DNA of 21,483 nt from an uncultured Campylobacter sp. (GTDB lineage Bacteria; Campylobacterota; Campylobacteria; Campylobacterales; Campylobacteraceae): the NCBI RefSeq assembly GCF_937996225.1, contig NZ_CALKTC010000018.1:1-21483 (forward strand), read 5' to 3'. Positions 1 through 7,605 of this stretch are shown one piece after another. Below the pieces are notes generated by a model. The model ran no database searches. It was not told the DNA's origin and saw only the letters and a list, made by a program, of their open reading frames with translations. Both the position numbers and the translations under genes were made by a program. How positions within the stretch are numbered: the first letter of the stretch is position 1; every line of letters starts with the position of its first letter.

Positions 1-199
1 TTAGCACCGTGTAGGTGCGGCCGCGCTCGTTCGTTTTGGCGTAGGCGTTTAAAATTTGCGCGTCGTAAAAAGCGTAGTTTTTCGCGCGGAATTCTTTGAA
101 TTCATAAAATTTAAGACCTAAGTTTAGCGATAAAATTCCAAGCAAAATGAGCAGAAAGTATAAAATTTCGCGTTTAGAGTAAAAGAGTTGAAGCTTCAC
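1..199 (-). CDS. ComEC/Rec2-like membrane protein, N-terminal fragment
   Basis: A minus-strand reading frame runs open from a GTG at 197-199 to the window edge, giving about 66 residues; the C-terminal remainder lies outside. It begins with a short basic stretch, then a hydrophobic segment (about residues 11-26, ILYFLLILLGILSLNL) and a soluble stretch ending GRTYTVL. A short N-terminal membrane segment followed by a small beta-type domain with a YxVLKL-like strand resembles the N-terminus of ComEC/Rec2 DNA-uptake channel proteins of Campylobacter, from memory of the family only. An in-frame stop at 209-211 means the GTG is the most upstream possible start; no convincing Shine-Dalgarno is seen. 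It could be another small-membrane-anchor protein; only the reading frame and membrane segment are certain. Confidence 0.45.
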   Translation of the reverse strand, partial: MKLQLFYSKREILYFLLILLGILSLNLGLKFYEFKEFRAKNYAFYDAQILNAYAKTNERGRTYTVL

Positions 200-271
200 G
201 GGCGGTATCTAAGTTCGCGCGACGGAATTTTAAAAGCTCGCGCGCGGCGAAATTTTAAAATTCCAAGGCTC

Positions 272-311
272 TATGCCGCACCGTCTCGTAAAAATCGGGC
301 GGCGCGGCATA
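272..311 (-). terminator. Stem-loop downstream of glnA, probable terminator
   Basis: TATGCCGC (272-279) pairs perfectly with GCGGCATA (304-311). After one mismatch the helix continues for about six more pairs, with wobbles, to a 10-nt loop. It begins 14 nt beyond the glnA stop codon. The U-tract on the minus strand is poor (GAGCCTTGG follows the stem), so it may be a transcript-end stabiliser or an imperfect terminator. Confidence 0.45.
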
Positions 312-324
312 AAATAAGCCCGTC

Positions 325-1752
325 TTAGCACGAATAATTCGTCGCAAACTCAAACGGCGTAGGGCGCGCCTCGTAAGGCCAAACCTGAGTTTCAAATTTA
401 AAATGCTGATAGGTCTCGATAAAAAGCTCGCTCATTATCGGGCGCAGATACTCGTTATCGCGGATCACTGCCTCTAGACTGCCGCGAAGCGTGTGCGGAA
501 GCTGCTCTATGCCGCGCTCGCGGATTTCGTCAAGGTGCAGCTTGAATAAATTTTCATCCATCGGCCCCACCGGCTCGGTTTTGTTTTTGATACCGTCGAT
601 TCCAGCCATCAGCATCGCCGCGAACGCCAAATACGGGCACGCCGTGCTATCAGGAAAGCGCATTTCCGCGCGCACCGAGTGCTCGCCGCTGCCGTAAGGG
701 ATGCGGATCGAAGCGGAGCGGTTTTGGCTAGAATAAGTTAGAATGGATGGCGCCTCAAAGCCCGGGATTAGGCGCTTATAGCTGTTGGTACTAGGATTCG
801 TAAACGCCGCGACGCTGCGCGCATGCTTTAGCACGCCGCCGATATACCACCTCGCCGCGTCGCTTAAATTTGCATAGTTGCCCTTTTTGTAAAAGGTGTT
901 TTTGCCCTTTTTCCAGATTGATTGGTGTACATGCATTCCGCTGCCGTTATCGCCGTAGAGCGGCTTTGGCATAAAGGTCGCGGTCTTGCCGTTTAGGTGC
1001 GCGACCATCTTTACGACGTATTTGTATTTTTGCACGTTGTCGGCGGCCTCGACGAGAGTGCCGTATTTGACGCCGATCTCGCCTTGTCCTTGCGCTACTT
1101 CGTGGTGGCAGATGAAGGTCTCAAGCCCGATCTGTTCTAGCACTTTTAGCATCTCGGCGCGCAGATCGACCATCGAATCGACGGGCTGGACGGGAAAGTA
1201 GCCGCCCTTTACGCCCGGGCGGTGGCCGCTATTAAAGCCGTCTTTGTAGTTTTTGCCGCTGTTCCAATGCCCCTCTTCGGTATCTACCTTAAACATCGCG
1301 CAGTTCATATCGTCGATGATCTTTACATCGTCGAAAACGAAAAATTCATTCTCCGGCCCGAAATAGCAGGTATCTCCAAGACCCGTGGTTTGTAGAAACT
1401 GCTCGGCTTTTTTAGCGATCGAGCGCGGGCATTTTTCGTAAAGCTCGTTTTTGTAGATATCGTAAACGTCGCAGATGACGATGATCGTAACGTCCGCGGT
1501 GAACGGATCCAAAAATGCCGTTTGCACGTCGGGCTTTAGCATCATATCGGATTTATCGATTGGCTGCCATGCCGCTACCGAGCTTGCGTCAAATGGAATT
1601 CCGTCGGCGAAGTCCTTCGGCAGGCGCTTGTAGTTGTAAGCGACGTGGTGCCAGGTACCCTTTAGATCGGTAAATCTAAAATCCACGAACTCGACCTCGT
1701 TTTCATCGCAAAATTTAAAAAATTCCTTCACGTCATTAACAAATTTTCCCAT
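325..1752 (-). CDS. glnA: Type I glutamine synthetase
   Basis: ATP-dependent synthesis of glutamine from glutamate and ammonium, the main cytoplasmic ammonium-assimilation step; a dodecamer in this family. At 475 residues it is close to the usual ~470. Visible signatures are the metal/substrate segments GPENEFFVF (132-140) and NGSGMHVHQS (269-278), the NPSTNSYKRLIPGFEAP segment (319-335) and RIPYGSGEHSVRAEMRFPD (350-368). The segment that carries the adenylylated tyrosine in enteric enzymes (NLYDLP) reads NLFKL here, so residue 403 is Phe; this is also known for H. pylori GlnA and fits the absence of GlnE in this group. The ATG start is preceded by AAGGAAAA. It stands alone on the minus strand, with its own weak promoter candidate upstream. 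Confidence 0.97.
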   Translation of the reverse strand: MGKFVNDVKEFFKFCDENEVEFVDFRFTDLKGTWHHVAYNYKRLPKDFADGIPFDASSVAAWQPIDKSDMMLKPDVQTAFLDPFTADVTIIVICDVYDIYKNELYEKCPRSIAKKAEQFLQTTGLGDTCYFGPENEFFVFDDVKIIDDMNCAMFKVDTEEGHWNSGKNYKDGFNSGHRPGVKGGYFPVQPVDSMVDLRAEMLKVLEQIGLETFICHHEVAQGQGEIGVKYGTLVEAADNVQKYKYVVKMVAHLNGKTATFMPKPLYGDNGSGMHVHQSIWKKGKNTFYKKGNYANLSDAARWYIGGVLKHARSVAAFTNPSTNSYKRLIPGFEAPSILTYSSQNRSASIRIPYGSGEHSVRAEMRFPDSTACPYLAFAAMLMAGIDGIKNKTEPVGPMDENLFKLHLDEIRERGIEQLPHTLRGSLEAVIRDNEYLRPIMSELFIETYQHFKFETQVWPYEARPTPFEFATNYSC

Positions 1753-1798
1753 ATTTTTTCCTTTTTTCCGCCCGTATTTGGGCTAAATTTAATGGCGG

Positions 1799-1804
1799 AT
1801 TTTA
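1799..1804 (-). promoter_or_regulatory. Candidate -10 of glnA promoter
   Basis: Minus-strand TAAAAT about 46 nt upstream of the glnA ATG, with T-rich sequence further upstream. Epsilonproteobacterial housekeeping promoters usually have a -10 without a conserved -35, so support is modest. Confidence 0.3.
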
Positions 1805-1870
1805 ACATTATTTAGTTGAAATTCGACTTTATCTGCGCCGTTTTGCGCGCCGCGATTTTTAAAATTTTGC

Positions 1871-1933
1871 GCCATCGAAGTTTTTGAAATTTGAAATTTT
1901 CACGCCGCCGAAGCTTTTGAAATTTTAAAATTT
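1871..1933. repeat. Imperfect tandem direct repeat, 30-bp units
   Basis: Two similar 30-bp units, 1871-1900 and 1904-1933, share the core GCC…CGAAG.TTTTGAAATTT and repeat with a 33-bp period in the gap between glnA and the PHP gene. They are built from the GAAATTTT/AAAATTT words common throughout this window. No gene is visible in 1753-1984. Confidence 0.5.
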
Positions 1934-1984
1934 CTCGCCGTCCGTGCCTTTTAAAATTTAGCAGAGAGCGGCTGCCGTTAAAAT

Positions 1985-2773
1985 TTACGCCAGCTTTACG
2001 AACTGCCGTTCGCGGTTTTTGAAAACGGCGATCCGCTCGTAGCCGAACTCGCGCGCTTTGGCATAAATTTTATCGTAATTTAGCGCTACTTGGGCAACCG
2101 AGTGCGCATCCGAGCCAAGCGTGATCGGCACGTCTGCATCCGCAAGCACCTCTAAAAGCGCGTCGCTCGGATAAATTTCATTTGCGGGCTTGCGAAGCCC
2201 CGCGGAGTTTAGCTCCACGACGATGCCGCTTTTTTTGATCGCATTTATCGCGCCGCCTGCTAAAACTCTGATATCTTTTTTTGGAGTAAATTTAAAAATT
2301 TTAATCAGATCCATATGCCCTAAAATGTCAAATTTGCCGCTTTTGCACAGCGCGCAGATCAGCGCAAAGTATTCGCGATAAACGTCGTCTATTTCGCGCC
2401 CGCTCCACTGATCTAAAAATTCCTCGTTATCAAAGCCCCAGTTGTTTAAAAAATGCACCGAACCGATGAGATAATCTACCTCGCGCGCGAAAATCCGCTC
2501 ATCCATTAGCTCTTTTTTCGTCATAAAATCGACCTCGTATCCCAGCCGCACGTCGATCCGCCCGCTAAACTCATCTCGCAGATCCCTAATCATCCGCTCG
2601 TAAAGCTCCATCTGCTCGAAACTCATTCGGTATTTTTGATCGAAGTTCATCGGCGCGTGATCCGCAAAGCCGAAAATTTCTATGCCTCGTGCGATCGCCG
2701 CTTCCAAATACTGCCGCGGCTCGCCGTTAGCGTGGTTGCAAAGATAGGTGTGGTTGTGTAGATCGGCTCGCAT
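1985..2773 (-). CDS. PHP-family histidinol-phosphatase-like phosphoesterase
   Basis: A 262-residue PHP (polymerase and histidinol phosphatase) domain protein of the HisJ/HisK type, expected to dephosphorylate L-histidinol phosphate in histidine synthesis; other small phosphomonoesters are possible. The metal-binding motifs appear in order: DLHNHT and CNHA near the N-terminus, GYEVDFM, GSVHFL, GHMDLI, VVELNSAG and TLGSDAH near the C-terminus, as in the trinuclear-metal PHP barrel. I choose the ATG at 2773 rather than the TTG one codon upstream because AAGGAG lies 6 nt before the ATG but only 3 nt before the TTG. It is divergent from the U32 gene, and there are no other his genes here. Confidence 0.82.
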   Translation of the reverse strand: MRADLHNHTYLCNHANGEPRQYLEAAIARGIEIFGFADHAPMNFDQKYRMSFEQMELYERMIRDLRDEFSGRIDVRLGYEVDFMTKKELMDERIFAREVDYLIGSVHFLNNWGFDNEEFLDQWSGREIDDVYREYFALICALCKSGKFDILGHMDLIKIFKFTPKKDIRVLAGGAINAIKKSGIVVELNSAGLRKPANEIYPSDALLEVLADADVPITLGSDAHSVAQVALNYDKIYAKAREFGYERIAVFKNRERQFVKLA

Positions 2774-2810
2774 CAACTGCTCCTTAAATAAAATTTTGGC
2801 TAAATTGTAG

Positions 2811-2816
2811 TAAAAT
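2811..2816 (+). promoter_or_regulatory. Candidate -10 for the U32–purE–glyQ operon
   Basis: TAAAAT, preceded by TTGTAG, lies 22 nt before the ATG of the U32 gene in the 65-nt divergent gap. It is the only -10-like hexamer there in plus orientation. It would give a leader of roughly 15 nt, in which no good Shine-Dalgarno is visible (AGGA abuts the ATG). Confidence 0.3.
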
Positions 2817-2838
2817 CGCGCTTAAAAAATCACTAGGA

Positions 2839-4107
2839 ATGTATTTGAAAAAACCCGAACTCTTAGCTCCTGCTGGGAATTTAACGAAACTAAAAATCGC
2901 CCTGGCTTACGGCGCGGACGCCGTGTATGCAAGCACGGGCTCATTTTCGCTGCGCCAGCGAAGCGCGAAGGAATTTAGTAAGGAAAGCTTTGCAAAAGGC
3001 GTCGCGTACGCGCACGAACGCGGCAAGAAGCTTTATGCGACCGTAAACGGCTTTGCGACCAACGGCCAGCTTGAAAACATCAAAAGGCATTTGGAATTTC
3101 TTCGCGATCTGCGCGTGGATGGAGTTTTAATCGCCACTTTGGGCGTCGCGAGCCTCGCGCGAGCCGTAGCTCCAGAAATCCCGATTCACGTCTCTACCCA
3201 AGCTAACGTGCTAAATTATCTCGACGCGCAGGTTTGGGCGGAGCTGGGCGCCGTTCGCATCGTCGCGGCGCGGGAGATGACGCTCAAAGACGCCGTGCAG
3301 ATCAAAGAAAAAATTCCAAACCTGCAGATCGAAATTTTCGTGCACGGCTCGATGTGTTTCGCATACAGCGGGCGCTGTCTTGTTAGCGCGGTGCAAAGCG
3401 GACGCTTCAGCAACCGCGGAAGCTGCGCGAACGACTGTAGATTTAACTACGAGCTTTACGCGAAAAATCCCGAAACCAGCGCGCTTTTCCGCTTGCAAGA
3501 GCGCGAAGGGGAGGGCACTTTCGTAATGAACGCGAAGGATCTTAGCCTCATTTCGCACGTGCAAAAGATCATGCAAACGGGCGCGATCGACAGCTTCAAA
3601 ATCGAAGGGCGCACTAAGAGCGAATACTACGTCGCGTGCGCTACAAATGCCTACCGCGCGGCGATCGACGATGCCGCGGGCGATAAATTTGAGGCCGGCG
3701 TTTACGAGCGCGAGATCGCGACGCTTAAAAACCGCGGCTTTAGCGACGGATATTTGATAAAGCGCCCGTACGAGCGAGAGGATACGCAAAATTTAGACCG
3801 CAGCATCGAGCTTGGCACGCATCAGGTCTGCGCGATCTCGCAGGACGGCGAGTTTATAAGCGTCAAAGATAAAATTTTGCCAGGCGTTTCGTATGAAATT
3901 TTTGCTCCGCGCGGCTTTAAAATTTGCGCTTGCGATAATGAAATCGGCGAAATTTACGAGCTTGACGGCAAGCCATATTTGAAATTTAAGAGGTTGCAAA
4001 GCCGCAGCGGTAAGGAATTTAGCGAGATTCACAGCGGCAATCTAAATGAGATTAAGCTGCCTGCGAAGCTCGCGGAGTTTTGCTTTTTAAGAAAGGAGAT
4101 GGAATGA
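2839..4107 (+). CDS. Peptidase U32-family protein, tRNA hydroxylation protein TrhP-like
   Basis: 422 residues, closely resembling E. coli YegQ/TrhP from the N-terminus (PELLAPAGNLTKLKIALAYGADAVY) through the U32 signature at residues 165-183 (EIFVHGSMC, then AYSGRCLVS). Four cysteines in the expected positions (C173, C180, C196, C200) are those proposed to hold an Fe-S cluster in U32 proteins. TrhP acts with prephenate in forming 5-hydroxyuridine at the wobble position of certain tRNAs; the older label is collagenase/peptidase, which I think is misleading here. KDLSLISHV and SFKIEGRTKSEYY downstream are also TrhP-like. It is the first gene of the plus-strand run, and its TGA overlaps the purE start codon (ATGA), implying translational coupling. 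Confidence 0.88.
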   Translation: MYLKKPELLAPAGNLTKLKIALAYGADAVYASTGSFSLRQRSAKEFSKESFAKGVAYAHERGKKLYATVNGFATNGQLENIKRHLEFLRDLRVDGVLIATLGVASLARAVAPEIPIHVSTQANVLNYLDAQVWAELGAVRIVAAREMTLKDAVQIKEKIPNLQIEIFVHGSMCFAYSGRCLVSAVQSGRFSNRGSCANDCRFNYELYAKNPETSALFRLQEREGEGTFVMNAKDLSLISHVQKIMQTGAIDSFKIEGRTKSEYYVACATNAYRAAIDDAAGDKFEAGVYEREIATLKNRGFSDGYLIKRPYEREDTQNLDRSIELGTHQVCAISQDGEFISVKDKILPGVSYEIFAPRGFKICACDNEIGEIYELDGKPYLKFKRLQSRSGKEFSEIHSGNLNEIKLPAKLAEFCFLRKEME

Positions 4108-4604
4108 AATTTGTTTCTATAATAATGGGCTCAAAGAGCGATTACGAGGTCGTTTACGAGGCGGCTAAAATTTTAAACGAATTCGGCGCACCGTACGAGA
4201 TGATCGTATCTTCGGCACACCGAAGCCCCGCCCGCACGGCTAAATACGTCACGGACGCCGAGAAAAAGGGTGCGCAGGTTTTTATCTGTGCGGCGGGCAT
4301 GGCGGCGCATCTTGCTGGAGCGGTCGCTGCGAATACGACCAAGCCGGTGCTGGGCGTCCCGCTCGGCGGCAGCGCGCTTGGCGGCGTAGATGCGCTGTAT
4401 TCGACCGTGCAGATGCCTGCGGGCATCCCCGTCGCGACGCTTGCGATCGGCAAGGCGGGCGCAAAAAACGCGGCGTATCTGGCGGTACAAATTTTAGCTC
4501 TAAGCGACGAGGTGCTAAGCTCAAAGCTAAAGGCGGATCGCGCCGCAAAAGCGGAGGCGCTAAAAAAGGACTCCGAGCAGATCGAAGTGCTGCTTGAGGG
4601 CTAA
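4104..4604 (+). CDS. purE: N5-carboxyaminoimidazole ribonucleotide mutase, class I PurE
   Basis: A purine-synthesis enzyme that moves the carboxylate of N5-CAIR to give CAIR; cytoplasmic octamer in the family. 166 residues, the usual length. The N-terminal phosphate/substrate loop GSKSD, SSAHRSP (catalytic His), AAGMAAHLAGAVAA and the C-terminal PVLGVPLGGSALGGVDALYSTVQMP segments are all intact. The start is the ATG at 4104 preceded by AAAGGAG with 5-nt spacing, not the upstream ATG inside the U32 gene. It overlaps the U32 stop by the ATGA arrangement. No purK is in this window. Confidence 0.96.
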   Translation: MKFVSIIMGSKSDYEVVYEAAKILNEFGAPYEMIVSSAHRSPARTAKYVTDAEKKGAQVFICAAGMAAHLAGAVAANTTKPVLGVPLGGSALGGVDALYSTVQMPAGIPVATLAIGKAGAKNAAYLAVQILALSDEVLSSKLKADRAAKAEALKKDSEQIEVLLEG

Positions 4605-4607
4605 ACT

Positions 4608-5108
4608 TTGAAAATTTTAAAATTGCGCGAAGGCTTTGAAATTTGCGGCTTAAAGGCTCGCACGAATAACGGAGATGAGATGAGCGGGCGAGGGGTGATC
4701 GCAAATTTGTGGGGCGAGTTTTTAAAATTTAACGCTAGTAGAAGCAGCGCCGAGAAAAACGAAATTTATGCTGCGTATTACGACTATGAAAACGGCGCGC
4801 AGGGCGAATACTCCGTGCTAATAGGTACTTGCTCGAAAGAACAGCACCATAAAGAAAGCCACGACGAAGCTTGCAAATCCGCGAAGCAGTGCTGCAAAAA
4901 TGAGCGCGATGAAACCTGCGAAAAATTACATATCGAAGCGGGCGATTACGCGGTTTTTGATTTTGCGAACGAGCCTACGAGAACTGGCGAATGCTCGGCT
5001 GAAATTTGGAAATTTTTTGAAAGTTCGAAGCTTCAAAGAGCCTTTAAAATAGACTTTGAAAAGCACTCGGAAGATAAAATTGAAATTTACATATCGATAA
5101 AAGGATAA
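4608..5108 (+). CDS. GyrI/effector-binding-domain-like protein with Cys/His-rich insertion
   Basis: 166 residues starting at a TTG three bases after the purE stop, with GAGGG about 7 nt upstream. An internal ATG at 4680 would delete the first strand, so I prefer the TTG. The pattern FEICGLKARTNN … IANLWGEFL … IYAAYYDYENGAQGEYSVLIG … IEAGDYAVFDF … IWKFFESSKLQRAFKIDFEKH … IEIYISIK matches the SHS2-module fold of GyrI-like small-molecule-binding domains; there is no DNA-binding domain, so it is a stand-alone binder. Between the YSVLIG and AGDYAVF strands, where relatives have a short loop, residues 75-104 contain C75, H80, H81, H85, C89, C95, C96 and C104, possibly a metal-binding insert (inference). 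The ligand is unknown. It occupies the Cj0703 position between purE and glyQ. Confidence 0.7.
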   Translation: MKILKLREGFEICGLKARTNNGDEMSGRGVIANLWGEFLKFNASRSSAEKNEIYAAYYDYENGAQGEYSVLIGTCSKEQHHKESHDEACKSAKQCCKNERDETCEKLHIEAGDYAVFDFANEPTRTGECSAEIWKFFESSKLQRAFKIDFEKHSEDKIEIYISIKG

Positions 5109-5110
5109 AA

Positions 5111-6160
5111 ATGACGTTTTCACAGATTATTTTGACGCTTCAAAACTACTGGCACGAGCAGGGCTGCTTGCTCGTTCAGCCATACGATATGCCCGCGGGC
5201 GCAGGCACCTATCATCAGGCTACATTTTTACGTAGCTTAGGAAGCAAACCTTGGCGCGCGGCATACGTAGCACCCTCGCGTCGCCCCACAGACGGGCGCT
5301 ACGGCGAAAACCCAAACCGCCTCGGCGCGTATTATCAGTTTCAGGTGATCTTAAAACCGAGCCCGGATAATATCCAAGAGCTCTATCTAAAAAGTTTGGA
5401 AAAGCTCGGGCTAGATCTTAAAAGCCACGATATCCGCTTCGTAGAAGACAACTGGGAGAGCCCGACGCTAGGAGCCTGGGGGCTTGGCTGGGAGGTTTGG
5501 CTAGACGGCATGGAGGTGACGCAGTTTACCTATTTTCAGCAGGTAGGCGGTATCACGTGCGAGCTAATTAGCGGCGAGATCACCTACGGACTTGAGCGCT
5601 TGGCGATGTATCTGCAAAACAAAGACGACGTTTACGACATCGTCTGGGACGACAAGGCGGGGCTCGTAACCTACGGCGATGTGCATAAAAGGGGCGAGTT
5701 TGAGTTTAGCAAATACAACTTCGAGCTCGCGGACACCGCAATGCTTTTTAATCAGTTTGAAAATTGTTTCGGCGAGTGCAAAAGCATCCTAAAGCATGGC
5801 CTGGCGCTTCCTGCGTATGATTACTGCATGCTTGCGGCACACACGTTCAACGTCCTTGACGCGCGCGGAGCAATCTCGGTCACGCAGAGGCAGGATTATA
5901 TTTTAAAGATCCGCGATCTTGCCAAAAACTGCGCGCTTTGCTATGCAGATCCGCAAAAATATGTCGCCGAGCTGGACGCCGCAACGTGCAGTGATAAAAA
6001 AAGCGGTAAAGACGGCGGCGCGGCAAATGAGAGGGGAAAGAGCGAGAAATGCGGCGTTAAAGAGGGTGTCTCGGCGCCCGCAAACTCGGCAGGCACAAAT
6101 TTAAAAAACGCCCACGGCAAGCAAAACACCGCAGACAAAGCGGATGAAAGCGCAAAGTAG
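5111..6160 (+). CDS. glyQ: Glycyl-tRNA synthetase alpha subunit with extra C-terminal tail
   Basis: The catalytic subunit of the bacterial alpha2beta2 glycyl-tRNA synthetase, which charges tRNA-Gly with glycine. Residues 1 to about 285 are a canonical class II GlyQ: QGCLLVQPYD, GAGTYHQATFLR (31-42), RPTDGRYGENPNRL, WESPTLGAWGLGWEVWLDGMEVTQFTYFQQVGG and GEITYGLERLAMYLQ. The family normally ends near 290-300 residues. Here about 59 residues follow (291-349, bases 5981-6157), rich in Lys, Ala, Gly, Ser and Asn with two Cys, with no domain I recognise and probably disordered. The beta subunit glyS is not in the window, as is usual in Campylobacter. The ATG lies 2 nt after the preceding stop, with AAAAGGATAAAA as the ribosome site. 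Confidence 0.96.
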   Translation: MTFSQIILTLQNYWHEQGCLLVQPYDMPAGAGTYHQATFLRSLGSKPWRAAYVAPSRRPTDGRYGENPNRLGAYYQFQVILKPSPDNIQELYLKSLEKLGLDLKSHDIRFVEDNWESPTLGAWGLGWEVWLDGMEVTQFTYFQQVGGITCELISGEITYGLERLAMYLQNKDDVYDIVWDDKAGLVTYGDVHKRGEFEFSKYNFELADTAMLFNQFENCFGECKSILKHGLALPAYDYCMLAAHTFNVLDARGAISVTQRQDYILKIRDLAKNCALCYADPQKYVAELDAATCSDKKSGKDGGAANERGKSEKCGVKEGVSAPANSAGTNLKNAHGKQNTADKADESAK

Positions 6161-6165
6161 GATTT

Positions 6166-6888
6166 ATGAAAACGGGCGAAATTTATGAAATTTTAAACGC
6201 CGCCGCGCCTTTTTGCGACGCGGAGGCGTGGGATAATAGCGGGCTAATGCTCGGAAGCTTGGATGATGAAATTTCAAAAATCTATCTAAGCCTCGACGTT
6301 ACTAGCGAGCTGGTGCGCGAGGCTGAGGCGGGCTCGCTTTTCGTGGTGCACCACCCGCTGATTTTCAGCCCGCTAAAATCGCTCGATCCGCGGCTATATC
6401 CTGCAAATTTGATCTATGAGATGATCCGCAAAAACATCTCTCTCATCGCGATGCATACGAATTTTGACAAGCACGTTTTAAACGGATTCGTAGCGCGCGA
6501 AATTTTAAAATTTGAAATTACGGATGAGCGGGAATTTTTGGTTTTCATGCGCGCGGATTTGAGCTTTGAGCAGCTGTGCGCACAGATAAAGCGCAAGCTT
6601 GGCATCGAGCATCTGCGCGCCGTGAAGACGAAAAATTTCATCCAAAATATCGCGCTTTGCACCGGCAGCGGAAGCGAACTAAATCAAAGCTTAGGCGTGG
6701 ATTGCTTCATTACGGGCGACATAAAATATCACGCGGCGCTTCAAAATTTAGAAAACGGCGTGAGTTTGATCGACATAAATCATTTTGAAAGTGAGCGCTA
6801 TTTTGGGCGCGCGCTCGCACCTTTCTTGCAAAAAAGCGAAATTGAAGTTATAATAAGCGAGCAAAAAAATCCATTTACGTATTATTAA
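6166..6888 (+). CDS. Nif3/YbgI-family dinuclear metal-centre protein
   Basis: 240 residues, the compact YbgI form without the extra middle domain found in some Gram-positive members. Ligands expected from E. coli YbgI are present: H62-H63 (VVHHPLIF), D101 (MHTNFDKH), and H206 with E210 (INHFESE), giving the H-x3-E pair of the dimetal site. Proteins of this family form hexameric toroids; they are sometimes annotated GTP cyclohydrolase I type 2, but the physiological reaction is unsettled. It lies directly between glyQ and the zinc-ribbon gene, the same order as H. pylori HP0960-HP0959-HP0958, so it belongs to a conserved block although the functional link is unknown. Confidence 0.9.
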   Translation: MKTGEIYEILNAAAPFCDAEAWDNSGLMLGSLDDEISKIYLSLDVTSELVREAEAGSLFVVHHPLIFSPLKSLDPRLYPANLIYEMIRKNISLIAMHTNFDKHVLNGFVAREILKFEITDEREFLVFMRADLSFEQLCAQIKRKLGIEHLRAVKTKNFIQNIALCTGSGSELNQSLGVDCFITGDIKYHAALQNLENGVSLIDINHFESERYFGRALAPFLQKSEIEVIISEQKNPFTYY

Positions 6889-6897
6889 AGGAAAAAG

Positions 6898-7605
6898 ATG
6901 AACAAATATTTAAGCCAATTGGTGCAGCTTTGCGAATTCGATAAGCAGCTGGACGGATTTAAGCCTAAAATCGAGGCCGCGCAGGAGAAGCTGAGTAAAA
7001 AAAGCACTGAAATAAACGGCGCAAAAGAACAGATCGAAACTCTAAATGCGGAGATCGCCGAGCTAAAATCTCAAATTTTACAAGCAAACGCGCAGCTTAG
7101 CGCATTTTCGTCCAAGCTAAAAAGCACGGGCAAAAAAAGCGGCGCGGCAAAAACCGAAAAGGAGATCAAGGCTCTTAGTGTCGAAGAGGACATCGCAAAA
7201 GAGCAGCTCGAAGCCACAAACGAGGAGATCGAAAGACTAGAAAAAATCGTAGCCACAAAGGAAGCGCTCGTAAAAGAGCAGAGCGAAAAGCAAGAGGCGT
7301 TTGAAGCCGAGCTAAAAAGCCTGCAGGAGCAGGTAAGCGCCGAGATGGGCGAGGTCGAAGTCGCTCGCGGCGCGATCTACGCCAAGCGCGATAAACTAAT
7401 GCAGGCGATGAACCCAAAAACCGTCTCATTCTATGAAAAGATCCGCAAATGGGCGGGCAACACGGCGGTCTCGCCGGTGCGCAAACAGGCCTGCTACGGC
7501 TGCTTTATGCGCATAAGCGACAAGACCTATTCCGCGGTCATCAAAAGCGACGACATCGTAACCTGCCCGTATTGCGGCAGAATTTTATATAAAGAAGCCG
7601 AGTGA
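6898..7605 (+). CDS. Coiled-coil protein with C4 zinc ribbon, FlgZ/HP0958-like
   Basis: 235 residues. Residues about 10-170 are a long charged, Glu/Lys/Ala-rich antiparallel coiled coil; residues 199-226 form a zinc ribbon with C199-x2-C202 and C223-x2-C226 (CYGC … CPYC). This two-domain design is that of H. pylori HP0958 (FlgZ), which stabilises RpoN and binds flaA mRNA, and of the chlamydial CT398 family; Cj0706 is the C. jejuni counterpart as I recall. A role in RpoN-dependent flagellar gene expression is therefore likely by orthology and synteny, not proven by sequence. The ATG is preceded by AAAGGAAAAAG. The stop TGA overlaps the GTG start of waaA (GTGA). Confidence 0.85.
   Translation: MNKYLSQLVQLCEFDKQLDGFKPKIEAAQEKLSKKSTEINGAKEQIETLNAEIAELKSQILQANAQLSAFSSKLKSTGKKSGAAKTEKEIKALSVEEDIAKEQLEATNEEIERLEKIVATKEALVKEQSEKQEAFEAELKSLQEQVSAEMGEVEVARGAIYAKRDKLMQAMNPKTVSFYEKIRKWAGNTAVSPVRKQACYGCFMRISDKTYSAVIKSDDIVTCPYCGRILYKEAE

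Noticed and set aside
3211..3789. 192-codon open frame on the minus strand
   Set aside because: It lies wholly inside the U32-family gene, whose protein is a clear family match; the opposite frame has no recognisable motif and is a codon-bias shadow.
3811..3830. TTGGCACGC resembling a sigma-54 promoter -24 element
   Set aside because: There is no TTGC at the required spacing and it lies inside the U32 coding region; the similar TGGCAC at about 5151 in glyQ fails the same way.
4080..4103. Upstream ATG giving purE eight extra residues
   Set aside because: The extra residues are inside the U32 gene and unlike PurE; the ATG at 4104 has a well-spaced AAAGGAG.
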